Source: Brachypterus glaber (taxonomy: Eukaryota; Arthropoda; Insecta; Coleoptera; Kateretidae). From it: 64,000 nucleotides of DNA. Within the stretch, counting starts at the first letter, position 1; every line of letters begins with the position of its first letter. Under the pieces are notes generated by a model, which ran no database searches, was not told where the DNA came from, and was given only the letters and a program-made list of their open reading frames with translations. Of this stretch, positions 32,527-44,650 are shown piece after piece. Position numbers and translations under genes: made by a program. The stretch covers positions 682,001 through 746,000 of the forward strand of contig OY294049.1 of the NCBI GenBank assembly GCA_958510825.1. The letters run 5' to 3'.

Positions 32527-33693
32527 CACGGGGTATTTGAAATAGCGTAGGAAATTTTAACAGATGATTCTACATCATAAAATATGACAAAAAGTTCCTA
32601 TAAACATATGTCTAAAAATGCGTCATAAGGGAGCTACGCCCCTTTAAAAGTGGCTAAAAAAATCGGTTTTTATTTAATAACTCAGGAACCCTTTGAGATA
32701 TCAAAGAAGTTTTGTACGTCAACTAACCCTACCAAGGCCCGTTTTTATGTGTTATTTTTATGTACTTATTTCAACCAGGGGTGTGCGAAACGGGGGGGGG
32801 GCTTATCAGTTTTTTGTTCCAAACTTTTTTCTGTGTAACTTTTTTGCAATTTTATTTTTGATGATTCCTCAGGTCAAAATACACAAATAAGGTACTCTTG
32901 TTGTAATACTGTAGGATTAACCGTTTTCGAGAAAAATTCATTTGAAGGTGAAATTCCATGGTTCGAGGACGAAAAATTAAATACTAAAATGTTGAAAACC
33001 AAAATTTTAATGATGCAGGGCGAATGTACATTAAAAACTAAGAAAAAAACCTCATATACAGGTACTTCCAAAAATCAATCCTAATGGAGCTATGGTCTCC
33101 TAAATATGCACCATTTTTAGAGGGCTATGGTAGCTTTAAAAGCTTTTTTTCGACCTACATGTATGGAAACTTTTTTTCTTAGTTTTTGATGTAGAATAAC
33201 ATTGCATCATTAAAATTTTGGTTTTCGACATTTTAGTATTTAATTTTTCGTCCTCGAACCGTGGAATTTCACCTTCAAATGAACTTTTCTCGAAAACGGT
33301 TAATCCTACAGTATTACAACAAGAGTACCTTTTTTATGTATTTTGACCTGAGGAATCATATTTCAAAAATAAAATTGCAAAAAAGTTACACAGAAAAAAG
33401 TTTGGGACAAAAAACTGATAAGGCCCCCCCGTTTCGCATACCCCTGGTTTAAATAAGTACGTGAAAATGATATACAAAGATGGGCCTTATTGGGATTAAT
33501 TCACGTGCAAAACCTCGTTAATATATCTCAAAGGGATCTTGAGTTATTAAATAAAAACCGATTTTTTTTAGCCAATTTCAAAGGGGCGTAGCTCCCCTAT
33601 GACGCATTTTTAGACATATGTTTATAGGAACTTTTTATTTTATCATGTAGAATCACTTGTTAAAATTTTCTACGCTATTTTAAATACACCCTG
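32527..33693. mobile_element. Foldback element, family FB-1, copy 2
   Basis: It is nearly a complete palindrome flanked by TA. The left end GGGGTATTTGAAATAGCG pairs with CGCTATTTTAAATACACCC on the right. Inner pairs are GCGTCATAAGGGAGCTACGC with its partner at ~33590 and TTTGAAGGTGAAATTCCA with its partner at ~33267. Copies 1 (5024) and 3 (52911) share the CCTTTGAGATAT and GGGAGCTA blocks. Palindromic pairing explains the mirrored open frames within. Confidence 0.85.
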
Positions 33694-33695
33694 TA

Positions 33696-34030
<335 letters not shown>

Positions 34031-34918
34031 TATTATATTACATAACCCGAATAATTTAAATATGTTTAAAGGACACAATAGAGGCAGGGAACAAGGGGTG
34101 GAATTTTTTTATACAGAAAAGGGAGTCGTGTGATACCATTATTTTAAGGCTAAGAAAATTCTCTATTTAAATAGGTACAGTATTTTAAGGGGGTTAAAAA
34201 AGTGTTGAAAATTGAATTTTTTGTCAAAACTAATTTAAAGAAATCAAACAATTCTTGTTTAATGATTAATTTAATTATAAAACTAAATTATACTTTTAAA
34301 CTAATTTTAAATTAAATTAATATTAAACTAAATAATATAGTATACAAAAATAAAAAAAAAATCTAAGAAAATCGCGTTTCTTAACAAAAAAATATAAATT
34401 CACCACCATCAAAAAATGTTTTTTTAATTTAAAATGATATAGCCGAAAGAAAAATTTATAGGCTTTAAAATTAGGTATCACACGACACCCCTCTCCATTA
34501 AAAAAATAATTTATTCCCCCTTACCCCTCTGCCTCCATTGTGCCCCATAACATGAAATATATACCAAAAAATTATTTGGGTTGTTATTTATGTGTTTAAA
34601 AGAGTTACCGCAAAAAATCGATTTTTTAGCCTGTTTCTCAAACACCTGTAACTTCGATTGGAATTGATAAAATGTAACGCATAAGTGCCCTTTAAAGCGG
34701 TTAAAAAATAAAAAATTCAAAAAATATTTCAGTTTAAAAAACGTTTTTCTGTAATATTAAACAAAAAACACGTAAATTGAATGATATTGATGAAAATCCA
34801 CCTCCACAAAGAGGGTTAAACTACCCCCAAGTATCTTAAGAAAAATCAAGTTAAAAGGATCCATTCAGTTATGTTTAATAAAATATAAGAAAATTTAGAG
34901 TATAAAATTAAATTCAAG
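34031..34918. repeat. Unit A segment, MITE-derived
   Basis: Matches 49010-49920 in unit B (AACCCGAATAATTTAAATAT, GGACACAATAGAGGCAGGGA). The G-rich/GGTCGTGTGATACC and TATCACACGACACCCC blocks relate it to the 38112 MITE family. No genes. Confidence 0.65.
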
Positions 34919-34920
34919 TA

Positions 34921-37069
34921 GGGGAAAGTGGTCCATATTGGGACGTGGTCTATAGTGGGAAATATGTAGTAAGTCATAATTTTATTGACGGATAAAGCTA
35001 TGAATATTTACAGTAGCTTGCAGAAATGGCAGTGTTTTGTTGTACGTGTTTATTGACAAATCCATTAAGCGGTATCCGAAAAAAGCTACTGTAGGTAGCT
35101 CAAACATAATATTTTTTTTATTTGCATCCTTTTAATTTCCTTAACAACTTTTTTGGATACCTATTTTAAATTAATTGGTTTTTAACATAACCCTAAATAT
35201 GGTACGTTTTTACTATTTCTAGCATTGCTAAGTTTACATTTATATCATCTATCTATATGGTCTATAGTGGGATGCTATTAAGCTGTATATAGTGGGACGG
35301 ACATATTATAACTTACACTTTTGCTTAAGTAGCAAATTTAAAAACATAAAGGACTATGTTCTAGGACATAGGATCCTTCTTCAAACTTTTCATGTAACAA
35401 AAAAAAGTTACTTATTATAAAACCAATTTATCTGACCTTTAATATAATACGTTAATATGTTATACTCCCAACTCAATATTTAACTTTACGTAATGTATCC
35501 CTCTAATATTCTCACTTTCTACGTAAATTCCAAGGTAAACCCCAACAAAAATAAACCTACATTGCAATGCATTGCAGGCGTTCCCAAGTTATCATATAAA
35601 TGCTTTGAGACAGAATAAATTTATTTGATTTACTTTAAACTACTTTAAGCTGTTTTACGATATATTACTCTTTTTCAGCAACTAGTTACTTTGCTTTCCC
35701 ATTTTGAAAATTTCAAAATTTCGGAAAGCCTTGTATTCGTGCAAAAATTTTCAATTTTTTTTTTGTGTATTTTTGCGTTTTATGACGTTTTAGGTCGATA
35801 TAAATCAATTTCGAGCAAAAAAAATTATCGATCGGTCTGTCCGGGAAATCTTGTGGGCACGATAACTTAAGAACGCTTTAAGTTAGAGACTTTTTTGGCA
35901 TACAGGTATGTTACCAAAAGTTCTCGCTTGGGATTGTTTTTGGTAAACATTGGGGTGCGGCAACGGGGGCAAATGGGGAAAAATACATTTTTTTTAGAAA
36001 AAATTGAAAATTATATATGGGGTTTTGAGGTTGCTGAAATTGAATCTGATAAAAAAACTTTTCTAATTCCACCCCCAAGGGGGTGAGGGGGTAAATATTT
36101 TTCAATATTATTAATATTTTCTTCAAAATTGGTATATAGGGGTTGTTGGGGTCGACGAATATGAATCTGATAATACTTTTTTTCTAATTTCACCCCCTGA
36201 GAGGTGGGGGTAGTTTTCGTGAAAACTAGTGTATTGGGGTGTTTGAGGTTGCTGAAAGTGAATCTGATAATAAATTTTTTCTAAATCCACCCCCTGAGGA
36301 GTGGGGGGTAGTTTTCGTGAAAATTGTTATATTGGGGTTTTTGAGGTTGTTGAAAGTGAATCTGATTATAAAAAAATTCTAATTTTACCTCTAAAGGGGC
36401 AGAGGGTAGTTTTCGTGAAAATTGGTATATTAAGGTTTTTATGGTTGCTGAAAGTGAATCTGATAATAAAAAATCCATTTTACGGGCGGAGGTGAAAAAT
36501 GGGAAAGCTCTTTTACTGGGCAGTGTATTTACATAACATAAACCTTATATATTCCAAACTTTTAAGTAAATTACAATAAAAATCATCCTACATTGTAGGC
36601 GTTCTCAAGTTATTGAGACCTTTCCGATATTTTATTTTATTTTATTTACACTTTATATTACTATAAGCAGAAAGACTACGTTAGCCTTATGAATGTAAAA
36701 GTTCAATAAATATATTTATTATTTCATGAATTTAAAGTACCAGATTTATTAATCCATTTCATGATATTTAATTTCAGTCAATTTCAGTACCTTGTTTTAC
36801 TGTTTTCTTTTAGTTTATAAGTTTCAATAATTTAGTATTAATTTTATTATTAAATAAGCTATTATTGTAAAAAAGTTTGTATATTACTGTTGTAATAATT
36901 AACATCCCACTATGAACCATAGGAGATCCCACTATGGTTCATAGTGGGACTTTTTTTTTTAGTCTTTATGTATCTTTATGTATTGACATAAGGAGTTTTG
37001 TCCTAAAGCTTATATAAAGAAAGAAAAAAAATATTGAAAAAAATTTTCCCACTGTAGACCACTTTCCCC
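34921..37069. mobile_element. TA-flanked DNA element with GGGGAAAGTGGTC termini
   Basis: The terminal inverted repeat GGGGAAAGTGGTC opens at 34921 and its complement closes at 37069, with TA at 34919-34920 and 37070-37071. The uninterrupted site ATTCAAGTACCCATAG is present in unit B at 49914-49929. Subterminal TATAGTGGGA-type repeats lie at ~34953, 35262 and 35292, and inverted at ~36904, 36931 and 37048. The interior (~35690-36526) is a MOD module with its minisatellite. No transposase was found. Confidence 0.88.
36010..36480 (+). repeat. Minisatellite, ~98-bp units
   Basis: Five units of the same family as 9535-10096, with cores at about 36022, 36139, 36236, 36334 and 36432. The array ends in GGCGGAGGTGAAAAATGGGA and CTCTTTTACTGGGCAGTG|TA at 36526, the terminus also seen at 63793. 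Confidence 0.88.
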
Positions 37070-37530
37070 TACCCATAGTTAACCCGTTGTTTAAGGGGAT
37101 GTGTAGCTTCTAGAACAATAAATCTTGCTTTTTGCACAAGTTCATGACCAGCACCTATACATTACATTTTATCAATTCCAATCGAAGCTACAGGTGTTTG
37201 AAAAACAAGCTAACTTTGCGGTTACTCTTTGAAGTTGATATCTTAATCCGTTAAAAAGTTTAGACATGCACTGTATACAAAAAAACTGATTTTGCCGAAA
37301 AATTTCTCTGTCCTGTCCTGTCGGTCGGTCTGTCTGGGACAATTTGTGAACATGAAAACTCGAGAACGTTTTAAGGTAAAATAATTTAAAGGCTGTTGAT
37401 GTCCCTACGACCATAATTTTTTTTGTATAAATTACTTGTCATATACCTTATTTTTTGTCATAATATCAGAATTAAAAAAATACATCTTTTTCATATATAT
37501 TTTTTTTGAAAAAAATATATATATTTTGCA

Positions 37531-38980
37531 TGGGCTTTAAGCTTACGGAGATGAAAAATCGAGCACCCCATAACTGACAACGGGACATTGTTTCTAATGC
37601 TTTTAGAATTACATGTTCGTTGAGAACAAAATCGTAGGTGTAGCCGTTTTTTATTCCATCAAAAATTAGTAGGTATATTAGTATATATGTGACACAAAAA
37701 AAATTTCAAATTAAAAAGTTTGGAGGTCTCACCCCTTAAATTTGTTTATTGGGGTAAGAGTTTCATCCCTAATTTTTGTGCCTGTAATTAATCTAGTGAA
37801 TTTTCAAACTTTAAAGGGCACAGCTCCGCCATTTTGAAAGAAAAATTAAGATATTTTTTGAGGTTAGCAATTTACTATCCCTTTATACCGTTTCGTGTTA
37901 AAAAAATTTAAATAAAAAATCAATGGGCCTTAAAAAAAATAAAAAAATCTAAGCAAACATTTTTTGAAAAATGGCTGTGAACGACCTCCAGATTTTTTCA
38001 AAAATTTTGAAAACAATTAGGGATGATACTCTTACCCCAATAAACAAATTTAAGGGGTGAGACCTCCAAACTTTTTAATTTGAAATTTTTTTGGGTTACA
38101 TCATATATATACAGAGCGGTCCAAAAGTCACCCCCCCTCTTAACTTTTGAACCAGTTGAGATATCGACTTCAAATTTGGAACTTTTAAATAAGACAACTT
38201 AAACTATCTTTAAGCATATATTTAATACTTTCAGCTCTTAAAATGTGGACAGGGGGCATGGGGGCACATTTTTTTAAATGGAAAGGGGGGTCGTGTAATA
38301 CATTATTTTAAAGCTTATAAAATTCTCCATTTAACTCCATATTTTTAAATAAAAAAAAAATTGGGTTTAAAATGGGGTTGAAAATGGGTATTAATGTTAG
38401 AATTCCTCTAAAAAAAACAAATAATTTTTTAAAAATGCCTCATTTCATCATAAAAAAATGTTAATTATACTTTTAAACTAATTTTAGTCGACATAAATAA
38501 AAATTTATAAAAAAAAAAAACTTAAAAAATCGAATGTTTTAGCACAAAAAATTGAAAAATAAAAACCTTAAAAAACATTTTTAAAAAATTTAAAAATATT
38601 AGTTTAAATAGAGAATTTTATGCTTTAAAATGATGTATCACACGACCCCCCTTTCCATTTAAAAAAATGTCCCACCATGCCCCTCTGCCCATTTTAAGAG
38701 CTGAAAATATCAAATATGCTAAAAGATAGTTTAAGTTGTCTTATTTAAGAGTTCTAAATTTGAAGTCGATATCTCAACTCGTTCAAAAGTTAAAAGGGGG
38801 GGTGACTTTTGGACCCCACTGTATATTATATACTAATATACTAATTTTTGATGAAATAAAAAACGGCTACACCTACGATTTTGTTCTCAACGAACATGTA
38901 ATTCTGAAAGCATTAGAAACAATATCCCGTTGTCAGTTATGGGGTGTTCAATTTTTTCATCTCCGTAAGCTTAAAGCCCA
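37531..38980. repeat. Nested foldback FB-4 containing a MITE
   Basis: The outer arms are 37531-37688 and 38822-38980 (GGGCTTTAAGCTTACGGAGA and its complement). A second inverted pair lies inside (GGAGGTCTCACCCCTTAAAT near 37722 and its complement near 38057). The MITE 38112-38821 follows. Unit B lacks the whole structure (site near 50610). Confidence 0.85.
38112..38821. mobile_element. MITE of the CAGNGNGGTCCAAAAGT family, copy 1
   Basis: TIRs CAGAGCGGTCCAAAAGTCAC and CAGTGGGGTCCAAAAGTCAC (right end complemented) extend for about 170 bp (ATCGACTTCAAATTTGGAAC, CTTAAACTATCTTTA). TA duplications flank it. Length 710 bp, no coding sequence. TA targeting fits a Tc1/mariner-type origin. Confidence 0.9.
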
Positions 38981-38984
38981 CCGT

Positions 38985-39660
38985 GTAGGGGTAATCACAA
39001 AAAAATAAGTGATAAGCAAGCACGCAAAGAAGCAAAATACGGAAAAAAATATTTGATTTTATAATTATAACATTTTTTTTATGCTGTAAAAGCGCCTTAC
39101 ACTTACCATATTTTTTTTGTAGAATACTTTTATTATACATACCTACATATAATTACACAGGCCCACAAAAAAAAGTTGTCTGTGCTGGGGTTGAGACCCA
39201 CCTATTCTTATGTATTTTAGGATGCTGAACACGAATCTGCATAAAAAAGGCAACTCATGGGCTCATTTTTTTTCTACACTGAAAACACCGTCTAAAATGG
39301 TGAAAATCTTATTTGCAATTTCAGTGTGGCAAAAAAATGACAGATTTGTGTTCAGAATCCCAAAATACATAAGAATAGGTGGGTCTCGATTCCAGCGCAG
39401 ACAACTTTTTTTTTATTGGCCGGTGTTATTATTTTGTAAATTTTAGAAACATTTACGAATATATTAGTCTAGTCATTTTAATTTCATTATTTTCTCCCGT
39501 CTGTATTTTATATATAGTTCTCCGCATGAAATAAAGTCTCTCTCTTTTTTTCCGTCAAGAGCGTTATAAGGCGTGCGTGCTTCCCGGGCCTCCCACTTGC
39601 ACACACATTCCAAACATATTTCCCGTAGCCACAGATCCGTGCGTCAAACTACTACTCGGT
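38985..39660. repeat. Unit A distal block
   Basis: Matches 50640-51262 (GTGATAAGCAAGCACGCAA, GAATAGGTGGGTCTCGAT, GCGTTATAAGGCGTGCGTGC, GCACACACATTCCAAACATA). No coding function; the small frames are not conserved between copies. Confidence 0.7.
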
Positions 39661-40374
39661 AGTGTATTTTTTTCGTTTTTCGAAAAAAGAAAATCTTGAT
39701 TTTTTTTTATTTTTTTTTCACATTTGAAAGATTTTTTTTTTAAATTTTTCCTTTCTCAAAAAAAAAACATTTTTATTTTTTATTTTTTTATGAACCAATT
39801 TTTTTCATTTTTTTTTTTAAATTTTTTGTCTTCCTTGTCTCTTGTCTTTTTTTGAATACTTTTTTTTATAACTTTTTTTGTAACTTTTGTTTATAACTTT
39901 TGTTTATAACTTTTTTTAACTTTTTTTATATTTTTATTAACAAATTCCCGTTTTGCATATATTTTTTTAATTCTTTTTGCAAAACAAGAAGTTGTTAAAT
40001 AAAGTTATAAAAAAAAGTTTAAAAAAAAGTTTTTTTCGGATGAAAAAAAAAATAAAAAAAATTGAATATTTTTTTTTGTTAATAAAAAAGTTAAAAAATT
40101 TTTGAAAAAAATTAAAAAAAAAAAAAAGTAGAAACAATAAAATTTTTCTTGTTTTGAAAAACAAAATAACATCGAAAAACAACCTTTTTTTGAAAAAGAT
40201 GGTTTTTAATTTTTTTTTTAAACTTTAACCCATCATTTAAAAAGTAATAGGTATCTTTCACTCATAGAACTAGATATTTCCAAATAATTTTAAGTTAATC
40301 AGATTATTTGTTTTTAACAGTCCAAAAAAAAGAACGTTTTCAAAGTTGCTTATTTTTTCATGAAACACACAAGT
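39661..40374. other. A/T homopolymer-rich stretch
   Basis: Long T and A runs with the MOD landmark ACTCATAGAACTAGATAT (~40261) and the shared flank TTTCAAAGTTGCTTATTTTT (40339). Open frames here are low-complexity artefacts. Confidence 0.5.
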
Positions 40375-40739
40375 GTGTACACTAGGGTGGTTAAAAAAAT
40401 TTAAACTGAATTTGGAAAAAGACAAGTACGTTAAATTATTATATTAAACTATATATACTCAAAAACAAATTATATTTGATCGTGGTACATTTAGGGGTAT
40501 TTTAGGGGCCCTAAACATTTAAATTTATGCTACTTTACAGGTTTATTTCGACTCAATATATCACCCTAACAGTTTTGGAAATGTGGAATGATTTTAAAAC
40601 TTAAACTTTATCAATATGTAAATATACATATTTTCAATTTTCAGGCCGATGGAAAAACTTTTAGGGCTCATACGGGGGCCCCAAATATAAAAATTTGTCA
40701 TTTTTTCATGCTTTTTTCATATAAATTCCAACTGACCAC

Positions 40740-41084
40740 TTACTAGGGATAGAAATCTCAACTGCGTCACGGATTATGATCCCCTATAAGTATACAATAA
40801 ACGTGCAAAATTGGGGGTCTGCCCACAGAACTGAAGGTCTCGAACGGCTATGTGAGAGAGATAGAAAGTAATTAAATGTGTAAAATTCTCTCCGCCATTT
40901 TGACTTCTTTTCTGAGGCGGGAAATTCAAATGTTTGTTTACGTTACACTAACCTAACCTCGCAGACAAAATCTGATAAACTCTGAGAAAAAAATCTTAGT
41001 TAAAAACAAAGGACCTGCAGAGGAAAATTTAATGTTTAATGCAAAAATGTAATCAAGTGCTTAAGCACGTATGTATTATACATA
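40740..41084. other. IE-2 interior, left
   Basis: Unique-looking sequence with CACTAACCTAACCTCGC near 40947. No coding pattern or repeat partner is seen. Confidence 0.3.
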
Positions 41085-41804
41085 CAGAGCGGTCCAAAAG
41101 TCACCCCCCCTCTCTTAACTTTTGAACCAGTTGAGATATCGACTTCAAATTTGGAACTTTTAAATAAGACAACTTAAACTATCTTTTAGTATATATTTAA
41201 TACTTTCAGCTCTTAAAATGTGGGCAGGGGGGCATGGGGGCACATTTTTTTAAATGGAAAGGGGGGTCGTGTAATACATCATTTTAAAGCTTATAAAATT
41301 CTCTATTTAACTCCATATTTTTAAATTAAAAAAAAAAGTTGGGTTTAAAATGGGGTTGAAATTGGGTATTAATGTCAAAATTCCTCTAAAAAAACATATA
41401 ATTTTTTAAAAATGCCTAATTTCACCATAAAAAAATGTTAATTAAACTTTTAAACTAATTTTAGTTGACATAAATTTAAATTTTTTAAAAAGAACTTAAA
41501 AAATCGAATGTTTTAGCATAAAAAATTGAAAAACCAAAACCTTAAAAAACATTTTTAAAAAATTTAAAAATATTAGTTTAAATAGAGAATTTTATAAGCT
41601 TTAAAATGATGTATCACACGACCCCCCTTTCCATTTAAAAAAATGTCCCCCATGCCCCCCTGCCCACATTTTAAGAGCTGAAAATATCAAATATATGCTA
41701 AAAGATAGTTTAAGTTATCTTATTTAAGAGTTATAAATTTGAAGTCGATATCTCAACTCGTTCAAAAGTTAAAAGGGGGTGGGGGTGACTTTTGGACCGC
41801 ACTG
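41085..41804. mobile_element. MITE of the CAGNGNGGTCCAAAAGT family, copy 2
   Basis: TIRs are CAGAGCGGTCCAAAAGTCAC and the complement of CAGTGCGGTCCAAAAGTCAC, with TA on both sides (41083-41084 and 41805-41806). It is 720 bp and collinear with copy 1, including GGGTCGTGTAATACAT and TATCACACGACCCCCC. Confidence 0.9.
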
Positions 41805-41965
41805 TATAATATGTCGACAACCCCAACAAAAGTCGCAACTCATTTTAACTTTTGCGTAAATTTCTTGTAGTTAAATAACTGATATTGTGATCAGGACTCA
41901 TATTGGAATATTGGAGTTGTAGAATATTTAATATAATAATTAGATAACTTCTGTTTTTTGTATCA

Positions 41966-42378
41966 AAAAGGGGTTGTCTATAAATTATGCAACAGTTTTT
42001 TGGGGAAAATGGGTCCTCCAAATCTCTATTCACCCTTACATGGGAGGCTAGGGGTCTTACAGCATCTTACGTATAATTTTCTTATTTAGAAAAGATCAAT
42101 CAATACAAATCACAGAAAAAACTTTTAATAACTTATGCCTATAGGTACTATATTATTTCCAAATGAATTTTGCTCTGCATTTCAGATCATTCTAATTAAT
42201 CTTTTAAACATAAAAAAACTTTTTTAGTAAAACCAAATATTTACAAAATTTATTATATCTTACATGAGGAAGGTCAAGTGGGGTAGGGGTTCAGAAAAAT
42301 CTTACAAACACTTACACAAGGGGGGTGGAGATATAAAGCTGTCAAATTTTTCCTTATGCAATTTATATATAGACCTAA
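41966..42378. repeat. Possible small inverted-repeat element
   Basis: AAGGGGTTGTCTATAAATTA near 41970 resembles the complement of the sequence at 42352-42378 (TATGCAATTTATATATAGAC). The pairing is loose and no target duplication was found, so the call is tentative. Confidence 0.35.
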
Positions 42379-42595
42379 ATCAATCACTATCCTTTTAATC
42401 AGAGGTATTAATGTATACAAGTACTTGTTATGTAATATATTTTATTCTTAATATATTGTATACAAGGTAAGACTTAACAATAGTATCTTATACTAATATT
42501 TAAACAAAAGATTACTAAAAATATATTCTTATGAATACCTACATAAATAAATTTAGATCATCTACAAAGGATCGAAAAAAGAAGCATGACACAAT

Positions 42596-42995
42596 TTATA
42601 GATAGCCCCTTAGGGTGAACCTACCCAAGTCTCTTCGTTTAATTAGATTATATCTTGCATCAGTGATTTCATTTGTTGTCAGCAAATCCAAAAAATCTAC
42701 ACAATTGATTTTGTAGCATTTTGACAGCAAAGCCTCCAATGTATGTAACAATGCTGCCACAATATTCAGTGAGTCCTATGTGGTATGAAAGTACATCGTA
42801 GTCATCTGCTGAAACATTCTCATAACCAATATTGTTTTTTCTCAAATCTGATATATCGATTGCTTCTATCATATTTTTATTTTTTATTTTTGCGCTGGAA
42901 ACGTTTAAAACTGTGGTGGTATCTAGCACCCGCCACCACTGCCGGACACGTCCGCATGTGAAATTCATTTTCTTATTGACCACATCAACTACAGG
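42596..42995 (-). pseudogene. P-element-like (THAP9-type) transposase, C-terminal remnant
   Basis: The frame 42983-42669 reads ...RVRQWWRVLDTTTVLNVSSA... and LTEYCGSIVTYIGGFAVKML. After a one-base shift near the Leu-Cys codons it continues NCVDFLDLLTTNEI and RYNLIKRRDLGRFTLRGYL, ending at 42596. The YI(A/G)G(F/Y)-V-K-L segment, the following Cys and the L-I-x-x-(K/R)-x-x-G-x-(L/F) segment are the C-terminal signature of P-like/THAP9 transposases. A plausible splice acceptor (GCCCTGTAG) precedes the exon at ~42996, and a donor-like TCATAG|GTAAGTTG lies near 43240, both on the minus strand. The catalytic centre and THAP domain are not visible. It lies inside IE-2, whose termini it might once have mobilised; that link is inference. 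Confidence 0.6.
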
Positions 42996-43586
42996 GCAGG
43001 CGGATTATTATTGAAGAAATTCATTGAACTAAAAACAATAAAATAGAATTAATTATAAATTTAACATATCGTCAGTACATATTACTATTTTCTAAATTAA
43101 ATCAAAATTAGGTTTTTATATAACTAGCGTGTATTTCAGGCATGATTTTATCAGTTATCACAAACCAATTCGTTACTTTTTGTATTATTAATTATTCTTT
43201 CGGTTTTAAAAAAATGTACACGCCGTAATTCAACTTACCTATGAAAGATAATGTTGGAATTTGAAGATAGAAGTCTCCTAATGTTTTTGAAAATAGCAAT
43301 TCATTTTAAATGCAAAAAACACTTAGCACAGCATAGAAAAAGGAATAAATACAATAAATAAACACAGCCATAAATGAACTCTACTTCTTCTTACTTCAAC
43401 CTTGACCTCATAAATGAACTCGACACAGCTGAGTCAAATGTCATACATACATACATACAGTGTTGTCAGATATATCAAATTGACAAGCATAAACAGAATT
43501 TGAATTCACTTATGCTAATAATTTTTTTGTCAATTTAAGTAATTTAAAACACATTTATTAATATTAAATGTATCATTTATGTGTTT
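42996..43586. other. IE-2 interior, possible intron/5' region of the P-like gene
   Basis: Contains the minus-strand donor-like GTAAGTTG near 43239 and a short CATA run at 43441-43459. Nothing else can be supported. Confidence 0.3.
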
Positions 43587-43598
43587 TTCTTAAGATTT

Positions 43599-43880
43599 GT
43601 TTGTTTGTTTGTTTTACTGTTTAACGTCGTTTTTCGCTGCTATGGCCTAATTGACGGGACCGCCATCTTTACGTGCCCTCCGAAGCACGGTCCTCAACAG
43701 AACTCGCATCCACCCTGAAATGTATTTACAGTTTCACCTGCAACCCACATTACAGTTAGTCATCGTAGTTCCATCTACCGACTATTTACACCACTATACA
43801 TCCATGCTCTATGTGGGGCTCGAACCCACAACCCCAGGATCCGTAATCAAACGCGCTACCATTGCGCTACTGGGGTCGGC
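43599..43880 (-). mobile_element. tRNA-derived SINE
   Basis: The minus-strand head is tRNA-like. Box A TAGCGCAATGGTAGCGCG and box B GGTTCGAGCC (about 43818-43870) match RNA polymerase III consensus spacing. The body is followed by a (CAAA)n-type tail at 43599-43615. A perfect 12-bp target duplication TTCTTAAGATTT lies at 43587-43598 and 43881-43892. The head resembles a tRNA-Trp-like fold with an altered anticodon region, so it is not a functional tRNA gene. Confidence 0.92.
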
Positions 43881-43892
43881 TTCTTAAGATTT

Positions 43893-44401
43893 ATAGATTT
43901 TATTTGAAATAATATATTTTATTATATAAAACAAAAGAACCGCTATAGTGTGTTGGCAACGTTGGATTCGTCATTTTGACTACATTCTGAAATATATCTA
44001 TACTTTGTTATTACACACTCAGAAGACCTGCGCAAAGCTCCAATTCCGTTCTAGATGTCCAGTTCTGTGATATGCGCATACGCTGAACGTTCAGCTGAAT
44101 ATTGTGTTCAGTATTTTAGAAGTTCCCGTAAATTTGACGACAATCGCTTGCGGTTTTTTGTTTGTTGTTTTTTCGGTGTCCTTGATTTTTAATTTGTAGA
44201 AGCCGTCGATCTGATTTTCATTTATTGCTAAATTCTTTTTTTTTTCTTATTATATCCTTATTTTGTTTGTGAAATAGTCTTTCAAAATACCATTCGTGCA
44301 TGTTGATTTATACATAATTTTTTTACTGTATATAAAAAAAAAACGTTTTGCTTTTAAGCAAAAAAGGAAATAGTTTTCGTGCATTTCTCGTCAAAATTCC
44401 T
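43893..44401. other. IE-2 interior, right, unique sequence
   Basis: Moderate composition, no repeat partner in the window and no conserved coding frame. It could be captured host sequence, but nothing shows function. Confidence 0.3.
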
Positions 44402-44650
44402 CGACCATGAAAAAAATGACAAATTTTTATTTTTGGGGCCCCCGTATGACACCTAAAAGGTTTTTCATCGGCCTAAAAATTAAAAATCCGTATATTTATA
44501 TATTGGTTAAAGTTTAGGTTTAAAAATCATTCCACATTTCCAAAACTGTTAGAGTGATATATTGAGTCGAAAGAAACCTGTAAAGTAGCTTAAATTTGAA
44601 AGTTTAGGGTCCCTAAACTACCCCTAAATTTACCACGACGAACTCCATTT

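Noticed and set aside
39967..40182. Phe/Lys-rich frames in A/T tracts (also 29342-29650 and 61293-61505)
   Set aside because: Low-complexity homopolymer translations with no conserved sequence between repeat copies.
40947..40970. CTAACCTAACCT as telomeric repeat
   Set aside because: Only two tandem units in an otherwise unique stretch; too short to indicate a telomere or internal telomeric tract.
42669..43245. An intact host gene on the minus strand
   Set aside because: The frame is short, needs a frameshift to continue, and its C-terminal signature is of P-like transposases. It also lies within an inverted-arm element.
43651..43887. Plus-strand frame MTGPPSLRALRSTVLNRT... and, separately, a functional tRNA gene at 43815-43880
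   Set aside because: Both are explained by the tRNA-derived SINE. The tRNA-like head lacks a clean cloverleaf anticodon arm and is followed by a SINE body, tail and target duplications.
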